DNA of 16,769 bases from an uncultured Clostridia bacterium. Its GTDB lineage: Bacteria > Bacillota > Clostridia > Christensenellales > UBA1242. The stretch covers positions 1 to 16,769 of the forward strand of contig CAMUJQ010000017.1 of assembly GCA_947089305.1 (NCBI GenBank), in the 5' to 3' direction. Each line of letters opens with the position of its first letter. Position 1 is the stretch's first letter. The notes beneath the pieces were generated by a model that was given only the letters and a program-made list of their open reading frames with translations, ran no database searches and had not been told where the DNA came from. The translations under genes were made by a program, and so were the position numbers. Below are positions 5,877-12,154 of the stretch, one piece after another.

Positions 5877-5920
5877 GTTTTCTCCTCAAATGTTTAATCT
5901 ATTGGCAATATGCGTTGCTT

Positions 5921-5946
5921 TAAAAGTTTTATAATTCATAAAACTT
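5921..5946 (-). terminator. inverted repeat after orphan gene, weak terminator
   Basis: AAGTTTTAT (5924-5932) and ATAAAACTT (5938-5946) form a perfect nine-base stem with a five-base loop, directly at the stop of the 5945-6424 gene. The minus-strand T tail is short. It lies in the region that should also hold the glycosylase promoter, so an operator role is an alternative. Confidence 0.4.
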
Positions 5947-6424
5947 AATTAGAAGTTAATAAATCTAATGTTTTTAAGACATTTTCAATTTCTTTATACT
6001 TAAAGCTAAAATTTATTGCAATTAAATTCTCGTTTGAATCTTCAATAAGTTGTTTTATTTTATTGAAATTCATATTAGAGTTGTAAATGTCGTTAAGGCA
6101 ATTTTGTTCTCCATATAGAGAAAAAGATTTAAAACTTTTAATATAATTAAAATTAAATTTTAACAATTCTTCTTTTTTAAAATAACCTTCATAAAAGCAT
6201 TCATTCAAATTAAATCCTATGTCACCAATATTTTGAATTTCAATAATAGGGATAGGATATTCTTCACAAATAAATTTGTTAGCATATTTTTCATAATGAT
6301 TATTTGCCCAAATAAATTTAGTTGTTTTATCTTTGCAAAATTCTTGACACTTTTTAGCTTGTTTTATAAGTGGAGCATAAATGTTATTTAATTCTATTAC
6401 TTTTTCATATTCATTTTTATTCAT
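5945..6424 (-). CDS. hypothetical protein, 159 aa, leaderless-type promoter
   Basis: I do not recognise this protein. It is soluble, rich in Asn, Lys, Glu, Ile and Phe, with no signal peptide, membrane segment or obvious catalytic motif. The N-terminal third is helical (EYEKVIELNN, LIKQAKKCQEFC), the middle has strand-like stretches (PIPIIEIQNIGDIGFN), and the end is helical with LIAINFSFKY. The ATG has no ribosome site. An extended -10 (TGATATAAT) places the transcription start on the A of the ATG, supporting this start. It is a single-gene unit between a DNA glycosylase and an accessory zone. Its length and the intact promoter argue for a real gene. Confidence 0.6.
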   Translation of the reverse strand: MNKNEYEKVIELNNIYAPLIKQAKKCQEFCKDKTTKFIWANNHYEKYANKFICEEYPIPIIEIQNIGDIGFNLNECFYEGYFKKEELLKFNFNYIKSFKSFSLYGEQNCLNDIYNSNMNFNKIKQLIEDSNENLIAINFSFKYKEIENVLKTLDLLTSN

Positions 6425-6430
6425 ACTAAT

Positions 6431-6459
6431 ATTATATCAAAAAACTTCAGTTTGCACAA
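6431..6459 (-). promoter_or_regulatory. extended -10 promoter placed for a leaderless start
   Basis: On the minus strand TTGTGC (6454-6459), 17 nt, then TATAAT (6431-6436) preceded by TGA. The seventh base downstream is the A of the ATG at 6424. Confidence 0.6.
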
Positions 6460-6479
6460 GTTAAACTATAATTTCTATA

Positions 6480-6734
6480 AAATTTTACCCGCACTAAAAA
6501 TTAATAAGTAAACCTTAATGGAAGAGGACTAGGTGGAGAAACCAACGGAGTAGCGAGTAGATTTACTTTAGTAAATCGGATTCGCGTTAAACGTAGCTGG
6601 TGTCTGTCCTATAATGTATCAACACATAGGGAAGTCTTTTTTGATTTTTCCGCTTGATTTTGTAAAAAGAAAAATGCATATTATTCGTACCACAAATTTT
6701 CTTCCTAAAATTGGGGAATATAAAAAAGTCTAAA
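6480..6734. other. gene-poor, GC-richer stretch beside the integrase remnant
   Basis: No gene is recognised here. The part from about 6517 to 6650 is less AT-rich than the flanks and holds an uninterrupted plus-strand frame (6508-6657) with no start or ribosome site. A seven-base stem, GATTTAC (6560-6566) and GTAAATC (6571-6577), lies within it. It is probably decayed element DNA to the left of the recombinase remnant. Confidence 0.35.
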
Positions 6735-7128
6735 ATGAAAAATTCAGTAAGGCAGTTAGATATTCCTAATAAAATGCTTGAATTATTGAAAGTATATAAA
6801 ACTTTTTATGATGAAGCAAAAAAAATTTGGCGATGCATGGAATGATAGAGATAGAATTATTTGTAGATATAATGGTTTGCCTACTACACCATCTTCGTAT
6901 AGCAATTGGCTCACAGATATTTTATTGAAAAATGGAATACGCAAAGTGTCGCCGCATTCATTAAGACACACTTGCATAACAACATTACTTAGAAATCAAA
7001 TACCACCACAAGTTGTTTCTAAATGGGCTGGACATAGTTCAACGTCTATAACATTAAACACTTACACTCATTTATTGCCAGAAGACAAAACGATGTGTGC
7101 AAATGCATTAAATTATGCGTTTGAGTAA
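6735..7128 (+). pseudogene. truncated, frameshifted tyrosine recombinase (integrase)
   Basis: This is the C-terminal part of a phage or ICE-type tyrosine recombinase. The first frame (from ATG 6735) reads SVRQLDIPNKMLELLKVY, the usual stretch after the first catalytic Arg. It then runs out of frame at an eight-A tract (6818-6825), while the second frame continues FGDAWNDRDRI. Removing one A would join them. The second frame holds the catalytic box HSLRHT (His and Arg), GHSSTSIT with the later His, and Tyr in NTYTHLL. The N-terminal SAM-like domain and the first catalytic Arg are missing, so it cannot be active. It is the clearest sign that this zone is a decayed integrative element. A DUF4238 gene follows about 170 bp downstream. 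Confidence 0.85.
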
Positions 7129-7191
7129 ATTAATAAAGCAAAAATATTTCATTAATTATTAGTTGAATTTGTTAAATTATGTATATGTATG

Positions 7192-7200
7192 TGTTATAAT
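7192..7200 (+). promoter_or_regulatory. extended -10 box upstream of the DUF4238 gene
   Basis: TGT followed by TATAAT (7195-7200) is a full extended -10; the -35 is weak. A start near 7207 would give a leader of about 90 nt, in which I see no riboswitch-like structure. Confidence 0.4.
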
Positions 7201-7296
7201 ATTATTGTGCATTATTTATTAATATTTTTTTACTGTATCTTAAAAACATAACTAAAAATAAGTAAAGCTCTAAAAATTGATACATAAAGGATAAAA

Positions 7297-8520
7297 ATGG
7301 CAGAGAAAACAAAACAACATTTTGTACCACAATTCTACTTGAAAAATTTTGCTCAAGGTAAGTTTTTTAATATATATAATTCAAGTAGTCATAAGACATT
7401 CTTAAATGTGCCATATAAAGACCAATGCTACAAAAAGAACTTTTATGGGAAGGATAAGAAATATGAAGATGAATTAAATAAATTAGAATATAAATGGGTT
7501 TTAGCTATTAACAATATTATAAATAATGCATCTTGTATTTCCAAGTCAGATGAAAAGACTATTAAACAATTTTGTTGTTTTCAGTATATGAGAACAGAAA
7601 AGGCTTTGCTTCATATTAGAAATTCAATGTATGAATCATATAAAAAAATTATCCCAATTCTATGCCAATTTAATGGTGTAAAGTTATCTAAACAGCAAAT
7701 TAATGAATATGCATACAAGTATTCTAGAACATATGAAAACATTGAAGATTCTACAAAAAAACTTATAAACTTGGCTAAAAAATTTTATAAGAAATTGGAT
7801 AATTTAAGTTTAATAGTTATAGAAAATAGAACTAATTGTGAGTTTGTGACAAGTGATAATCCTATAATTATAGGAAATGAGTTTCAACCAGAATATGGAA
7901 TAGGTGTAGATACAATCGGAATATATTTTTTATTTCCAATTTCACCCTACATATATATTTTGTTGTTTGATGAAAAAATATATACAAAAATAAATGAAAA
8001 ATATATCTTAACCTCAACTCAAATTGAAGTCGAAAACTTGAATAAATTACAATATTATAATTCTTTAGAAAATGTATTTTCAGCGACGCAGAGTGGTGTA
8101 ACGTACATTAAGGACTATGTTGATGAGCGAATAATTACAATTAGAAAAAATGTTAAAGAAAAATATAAAAATAATTATAATAATTTTTTCTCTACGAAAG
8201 AAAAGGAAAAGTTAAACACTATATATAATGATATGGTGGATTTAATTGATGATAGTTACTTAAGTATATATTCTAAAATAGAAGAAGAAAAAATTCGATT
8301 TGATTTTTTAGAAATTGCAGAGAGCGCAAAACCATTTCAAAACAATATAAATTGTAATTTTATGAGGAGTGCTACAAAAAAAGATGTAATTAATAGAATT
8401 AATGTTTTGCAACCATTGCCCGATGATATACAAGATTCAAATTCTAATAAAAAAATTAAGGCATTCTATAAAGAATGGAGTAACTTTTTAATTCAGTACT
8501 TTAAAATTGATAAAATATAA
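7297..8520 (+). CDS. DUF4238 domain protein
   Basis: This 407-residue protein carries the DUF4238 hallmarks: QHFVPQFYLKNF near the N-terminus (7-18), a YGKDKKYEDELNKLE segment (50-64), an FQYMRT helix (95-100), VTSDNPIIIG (184-193) and FPISP (213-217). It is soluble, with no signal peptide or membrane segments, and has a lysine-rich C-terminal extension. The biochemical function of DUF4238 is not established to my knowledge. The conserved His, Asp and Glu could be catalytic, but that is inference. AAGGA precedes the ATG. It sits between a dead integrase and a tRNA-Arg with an integration scar, as expected for cargo of a former element, so a role in element maintenance or phage interaction is possible but untested. 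Confidence 0.75.
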   Translation: MAEKTKQHFVPQFYLKNFAQGKFFNIYNSSSHKTFLNVPYKDQCYKKNFYGKDKKYEDELNKLEYKWVLAINNIINNASCISKSDEKTIKQFCCFQYMRTEKALLHIRNSMYESYKKIIPILCQFNGVKLSKQQINEYAYKYSRTYENIEDSTKKLINLAKKFYKKLDNLSLIVIENRTNCEFVTSDNPIIIGNEFQPEYGIGVDTIGIYFLFPISPYIYILLFDEKIYTKINEKYILTSTQIEVENLNKLQYYNSLENVFSATQSGVTYIKDYVDERIITIRKNVKEKYKNNYNNFFSTKEKEKLNTIYNDMVDLIDDSYLSIYSKIEEEKIRFDFLEIAESAKPFQNNINCNFMRSATKKDVINRINVLQPLPDDIQDSNSNKKIKAFYKEWSNFLIQYFKIDKI

Positions 8521-8623
8521 AATGTATTGTTAATTAATATACTTACAAAATTTTACAAATCAATAAAAACTGTTTGTGAAGAATTTAAAGCAATAAAAGT
8601 ATTATAAGAAATGATTTATAATA

Positions 8624-8652
8624 AAAATACCTACTACATACATAGGTATTTT
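8624..8652. terminator. terminator of tRNA-Arg(CCU), bidirectional
   Basis: AAAATACCTA (8624-8633) and TAGGTATTTT (8643-8652) form a perfect ten-base stem lying just beyond the tRNA 3' end on the minus strand. The A-run at 8623-8627 gives a U-tail in minus-strand RNA. It may also stop transcription from the DUF4238 gene. Confidence 0.75.
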
Positions 8653-8656
8653 ATAT

Positions 8657-8731
8657 TGGTGTTCCCAGACGGACTCGAACCGCCGACTAATCCTTAGGAG
8701 GGATTTGTAATATCCTCTTTACTATGGGAAC
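8657..8731 (-). tRNA. tRNA-Arg (anticodon CCU)
   Basis: A complete cloverleaf is visible on the minus strand. The acceptor is GTTCCCA/TGGGAAC with discriminator A and encoded CCA, the D-stem GTAA/TTAC, the anticodon stem AATCC/GGATT around CTCCTAA (anticodon CCT, complementary to 8696-8698), and the T-arm GGCGG-TTCGAGT-CCGTC. It reads AGG. A decayed second copy of its 5' half lies about 130 bp upstream (8827-8867), and the promoter lies between the two copies. Confidence 0.95.
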
Positions 8732-8782
8732 AAATTGTATGAAGATTTTTTTAGAAGTTGGCAAAAATGTTAAAAACACTAT

Positions 8783-8811
8783 ATTTTAGCCCTAAAATAA
8801 GGTAAAGTCAA
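8783..8811 (-). promoter_or_regulatory. promoter of tRNA-Arg(CCU) inside the scar
   Basis: On the minus strand TTGACT (8806-8811), 17 nt and TAAAAT (8783-8788). The start at about 8776 gives a 45-nt 5' leader before the mature tRNA. It lies in the short segment between the intact gene and its displaced 5' half. Confidence 0.6.
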
Positions 8812-8826
8812 GTAAAGACTGTGTTA

Positions 8827-8867
8827 TTAGGAGGGGTGTGGTATATCCCTTTGCCTATGAGAGCAAT
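8827..8867 (-). pseudogene. displaced, decayed 5' half of tRNA-Arg(CCU)
   Basis: TTAGGAGGG followed by a diverged match (roughly three quarters identical over 40 bases) repeats the anticodon loop through the acceptor 5' strand of the intact gene, in the same orientation. The acceptor reads GCTCTCA instead of GTTCCCA. A TATAAT on the minus strand (8875-8880) still sits a few bases before its 5' end, as an original tRNA promoter would. It has no 3' half, so it is a dead fragment. Confidence 0.7.
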
Positions 8868-8947
8868 TTAAGGTATTATACAACAAAATTAAATTTTATT
8901 AAAGTGTTTTTGGCCGACTTTTTATTATTTTTACAAGGTGATGGATA

Positions 8948-8976
8948 TTGACACGAGTGGTAAAGCGTGATAAAAT
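8948..8976 (+). promoter_or_regulatory. near-consensus extended promoter
   Basis: TTGACA (8948-8953), 17 nt, then TGA and TAAAAT (8971-8976). The predicted start at about 8983 coincides with the AGGAG ribosome site, giving a leader of about 13 nt. Confidence 0.75.
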
Positions 8977-8995
8977 CTTTCTAGGAGATAAATAA

Positions 8996-9481
8996 ATGAA
9001 AGAGGGAATAATTAGCAAAAGTAAATATATGATATGTGCTGAAGTTGATAGTCCATGCCCAATTGATTGGTTAAGCGAATACTACGAAAAATATCAAGGG
9101 AAAGTTATTGAAATTGATGACACATTGCTTAGTTTCATATTAACTAACGCGGATTTCGTGCGAAAAGTTAAAACAAGTGATAGGCAATCAAATGTTTATG
9201 CTCTTTGGCATGCAGGAGTTGGCTCAACGGGTGAGTCGTATCCTGAAACAAGAGTTAAGATTGAAATTCACGGAAATTATAATGTAGGCGATAACTCAAA
9301 TAGAAACTTTATAACAAGAATAGCCGCTGAAGATGTTAAAAATTTTGGCTTTTCTAGAACTGTAGAAAACGCAAGCGAGGAGGAAATTGTATTTTTAAAA
9401 GCAAAAATACAAAAAGAGTTTTTAACTCCGCTAGATAGCAAATTTGATGTTACACTAAACGGCCGTAAGTTAAAAAAATAA
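8996..9481 (+). CDS. hypothetical protein, 161 aa
   Basis: I do not recognise this protein. It is soluble and mixed alpha/beta in character: SKYMICAEVDSPCPIDWLSEYY (about 9-30, two Cys close together), an acidic IEIDDTLL segment, a central glycine/serine loop AGVGSTGESYPETRVKIEIHG (about 73-93), and a charged C-terminal helix ending GRKLKK. There is no signal peptide or membrane segment. The start is supported by AGGAG eight bases before the ATG and by a strong promoter just upstream, so high expression is expected. It is transcribed alone and converges with a small gene across a shared terminator. It could belong to the accessory zone on its left or be a lineage-specific core gene. Confidence 0.65.
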   Translation: MKEGIISKSKYMICAEVDSPCPIDWLSEYYEKYQGKVIEIDDTLLSFILTNADFVRKVKTSDRQSNVYALWHAGVGSTGESYPETRVKIEIHGNYNVGDNSNRNFITRIAAEDVKNFGFSRTVENASEEEIVFLKAKIQKEFLTPLDSKFDVTLNGRKLKK

Positions 9482-9501
9482 AATTTTAAAAATTATAAGT
9501 T

Positions 9502-9533
9502 AAAAATAGCCAAGGTTTAATTTGGCTATTTTT
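9502..9533. terminator. bidirectional terminator between convergent genes
   Basis: AATAGCCAA (9505-9513) pairs with TTGGCTATT (9522-9530), with A/T runs on either side. It ends the 8996 gene and overlaps the stop (9526-9528) of the convergent small gene. Confidence 0.8.
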
Positions 9534-9747
9534 TATATTCAATTAATTGTAGATAAGTGTCCTTTAGTTTGTTTTCGCTAACATTTAAATCGCGTAAAAT
9601 AGAGTAGGCTAGTTCAATTGGCATATTTAAAAAACAATCATCCTCGCTTAAAATTGCTTTTATTTGTTGTTGAATTTTTAGCGCGTCGGGCTTATTTTTG
9701 TTTTTCTTAATTAAATCTTCATTCATGGCTTTTAAAATTTCAATCAT
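9526..9747 (-). CDS. small helical protein, 73 aa
   Basis: I do not recognise this small protein. It looks all-helical and charged: an N-terminal helix (MIEILKAMNEDLIKKN), a second (KIQQQIKAIL), an acidic break with SEDD, then ELAYSILRDLNVSENKL. No DNA-binding or zinc motif is visible. AAGGAG lies seven bases before the ATG, so translation is likely. It begins 24 bp after the end of the transglutaminase-fold gene on the same strand with no terminator between, so the two are probably cotranscribed. It might be a partner or adaptor of that protein, but only position supports this. Confidence 0.6.
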   Translation of the reverse strand: MIEILKAMNEDLIKKNKNKPDALKIQQQIKAILSEDDCFLNMPIELAYSILRDLNVSENKLKDTYLQLIEYKK

Positions 9748-9771
9748 TTTCGCTCCTTATTTGAAAAAATT

Positions 9772-11514
9772 TTAATTTTTCTTTTTTCTTACTTCACCTA
9801 ATTTATAAATACCTGGCACTCTATGTTCTTTGTCTTCATCATAAATATACATAATTTCTCTATTATCAAACAACTCTTGAAGTTCTTCTTGAGAAATTGC
9901 TTGCACAGTTTTTGTAGAATTAAAAATTAAATAATTGTTTTGTTCTTCTTCTTTAGAAAGACTAGAATTATTAACTGCAACAATAGCAATGGGGTAGCCA
10001 TTTAATTGCTCTGCTTCTGTTGTATAACGCCTAACGATTGAGATACTGCAGTTGTCAATGCGCTCATCGCCATGGAACAAAACTTTTCTAAGCCTAAGCA
10101 AATAAGAAAGTGCATCAATGCCTTTAAGCTTAGAGTCGGTTACTTTTTTTAGCATAATGTCAATTTTTTCATCAATTGAAACCTCTTGATAATTTTGCGT
10201 TGTTGATTGATATTCTTTTAATACTTCCTCAAAGGATGCGGGTTCGCTATCAGTGGCTTGAGAGTTGCGTTGTTCTTCTCTAATTATTTTTTTGTATACC
10301 CTTTGCAAAGTTCTTTCAAATTCTCTTTGAGTTTCACTATTTTTATTTGCGCAAGTTATTCCCGTAAGAGGTTCGTTAACTTTTGCACAATATAAATCGC
10401 CATGTAAAATAGAAACAATAGAATCAGCATCAACTAAAAACTTGCCACATCTAATTGTTATGTTTTGGTGTCCTGTGCCATATTCATGAAACGTACCCTT
10501 AAAATCTATTCTAAAGGGAATACCCAAATCACTTAATATTTTTGCATAAATTGTATTAAATTCATAGCAAACTAAGCTGTTATTTTTTTTATTGATTTTT
10601 GCAATATAATTGTAATCTTTATGTTTTTGAATTGCATCAACCACGCCTTTTTGTTCAAGCGCATAATAAGCTTCGTCATAAGTAAAAGTTTTGCACATTT
10701 TAATGTAAACATAAATTGCTTTTTCTAGGTCAGTTGCATTTTTTGACAGCCCATTTAAAATATGCTCTTTTAGTTCACTATTAAGTTTAATTTTTTTATA
10801 AGTTTCATCCTCAGGGTCTAAACATTGGTTTATTGCTTGTAAATCAATAAGTTGTAAATTTTTAATGTCATTAAATCTATCAATAAAATTTTCACTAAAC
10901 AATACTTCGTCAAGAATATCACTGTCTTTAACATATTTATAAGCGGCATAAAGAAATTGTTCTTTTTTATGCTCGCCAATAAAAGCTATGTTTTTATTGG
11001 CGCAAAGAGTTCTAAAAGTTTGTCTATCTAAATTAAAAAAATTAAGTAATTCGCTTACTTTAAATTTACATTTTTCGCCGTCTATTTCGAGCACATAAAT
11101 AGAGTCATTATTAGCTTCAAGAAATTTTTCTTCACTAACAATTTCTTTTAATTCATTTATTCTATTTTGTTGTTTACTAGTTAACTCAATTTCAGCATTT
11201 TTAACAAACTCATTAATAGCTCGAATAATTTGTGTTTTGGAATAGAAGATATTATCAACCAAATCCCCTCTAGAAACGGTTGCAACTTTAAATTGTTTAA
11301 TTTGATTTTTAAAATATCTTTTTGCTAAATAATAGTAATCATCATTAAACAAAATTCTACGAATATATTCGCTATAAATTGTAGTTTTTCCAAATTTTAA
11401 CGCATTGCTTGCTTTTATATTTTTAATGTCATCAGCATCTGTTATTATTACATGGTCTTGAAAACTTTTTAAATAGGGATATCTTTCTAATTCACTTTCA
11501 ATTGCTGCGTTCAT
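9772..11514 (-). CDS. transglutaminase-fold protein, 580 aa
   Basis: Residues about 258-366 form a transglutaminase/papain-like core. NATDLEKAIYVYIKMCKTFTYDE is the helix typical of this family, VCYEFNTIYAKILSDLGIPF supplies the catalytic-type Cys316, and GHQNITI with FLVDAD supplies His349 and Asp362 (or Asp364). The triad looks intact, so it may be a cysteine peptidase, amidase or cross-linking enzyme. The N-terminal 250 residues are helical with no recognised domain (KTQIIRAINEF and FFNLDRQTFRTLC may be helix-turn-helix-like). Residues 400-580 hold helices, then a beta-rich end. There is no signal peptide, so it is cytosolic, unlike secreted transglutaminases. AGAGG and an extended promoter (11532-11560) support the start; a 73-residue gene follows. 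The substrate is unknown. Confidence 0.75.
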   Translation of the reverse strand: MNAAIESELERYPYLKSFQDHVIITDADDIKNIKASNALKFGKTTIYSEYIRRILFNDDYYYLAKRYFKNQIKQFKVATVSRGDLVDNIFYSKTQIIRAINEFVKNAEIELTSKQQNRINELKEIVSEEKFLEANNDSIYVLEIDGEKCKFKVSELLNFFNLDRQTFRTLCANKNIAFIGEHKKEQFLYAAYKYVKDSDILDEVLFSENFIDRFNDIKNLQLIDLQAINQCLDPEDETYKKIKLNSELKEHILNGLSKNATDLEKAIYVYIKMCKTFTYDEAYYALEQKGVVDAIQKHKDYNYIAKINKKNNSLVCYEFNTIYAKILSDLGIPFRIDFKGTFHEYGTGHQNITIRCGKFLVDADSIVSILHGDLYCAKVNEPLTGITCANKNSETQREFERTLQRVYKKIIREEQRNSQATDSEPASFEEVLKEYQSTTQNYQEVSIDEKIDIMLKKVTDSKLKGIDALSYLLRLRKVLFHGDERIDNCSISIVRRYTTEAEQLNGYPIAIVAVNNSSLSKEEEQNNYLIFNSTKTVQAISQEELQELFDNREIMYIYDEDKEHRVPGIYKLGEVRKKKN

Positions 11515-11531
11515 AATTTACCTCTAATTTT

Positions 11532-11560
11532 ATTATAACATAACTTATCGCTTTTTGCAA
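11532..11560 (-). promoter_or_regulatory. promoter of the transglutaminase-fold gene
   Basis: On the minus strand TTGCAA (11555-11560), 17 nt, TGT then TATAAT (11532-11537). The start near 11525 leaves a leader of about 11 nt with AGAGG near its 5' end. Confidence 0.7.
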
Positions 11561-11567
11561 TAATAAT

Positions 11568-11597
11568 AAAAAAACCCTCTAAAAGTAGAGAGTTTTA
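11568..11597 (-). terminator. terminator with one G-U pair, minus strand only
   Basis: In minus-strand RNA AAAACTCTC pairs with GAGGGTTTT with one G-U, then a U-run. The plus strand would have a C-A mismatch, so direction is clear. It overlaps the stop codon of the 181-residue gene. Confidence 0.75.
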
Positions 11598-12140
11598 TTT
11601 CTTAAGATTAACAAAAATTATAATTGCATCACAAAATAAATCTATTAAATGGTTTTGTAAAATTTCATATTGTTTTTCTTTTAAAGCCATTTTAAAATTT
11701 TTAAATATAACAACACTAGCATTTTGTTTATATGTTTCATCTATTTTTATTTTTTCAGATGTATTTAAATTATCTATATCTATAATAGTTTGATTTAGCT
11801 TTGCTTTAATAGTGTCGTTTAATTCTAGGTTATCAGCAGGAATTTCTTCAATAACTTTAATTTCATTGTCCAAATAAATTTTACTAATTTGATTGATATT
11901 AATTCCATTGATATAAATTTTTGCGCCTGCATCTTTATTTTTTTCTTTATCTATTATGCTTCTAAAGTTGTTAATAAAATAGTCAGGTTCAAAATCATAA
12001 TCAAAATATTTTTCTATAACTTGAGGGCGAGAGAAGCTTTCAATAACTTCATTATCCTTTTCAAATTCAATTAAATTTATTTTTCCGTCAAAGGTTTTTG
12101 CGCCATCACGCGCTACCTCAATTTTTTTCTTTTTAAACAT
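11595..12140 (-). CDS. hypothetical protein, 181 aa
   Basis: I do not recognise this protein. It begins with a basic segment (MFKKKKIEVARDGAK), is acidic in the middle with many Ile, Asn, Asp and Glu, and ends in a mostly hydrophobic helix (LIDLFCDAIIIFVNLKK, about 165-181) that might associate with a membrane but is short. No catalytic motif is seen. It starts 14 bp after the stop of the membrane-anchored DUF4097-like gene and is followed at once by a terminator, so the two form one transcription unit. The ribosome site is weak (GTGAG), suggesting translational coupling. It may be a cytosolic partner of the anchored protein; this rests on position only. Confidence 0.6.
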   Translation of the reverse strand: MFKKKKIEVARDGAKTFDGKINLIEFEKDNEVIESFSRPQVIEKYFDYDFEPDYFINNFRSIIDKEKNKDAGAKIYINGININQISKIYLDNEIKVIEEIPADNLELNDTIKAKLNQTIIDIDNLNTSEKIKIDETYKQNASVVIFKNFKMALKEKQYEILQNHLIDLFCDAIIIFVNLKK

Positions 12141-12154
12141 ATTGTCTCACTTAT

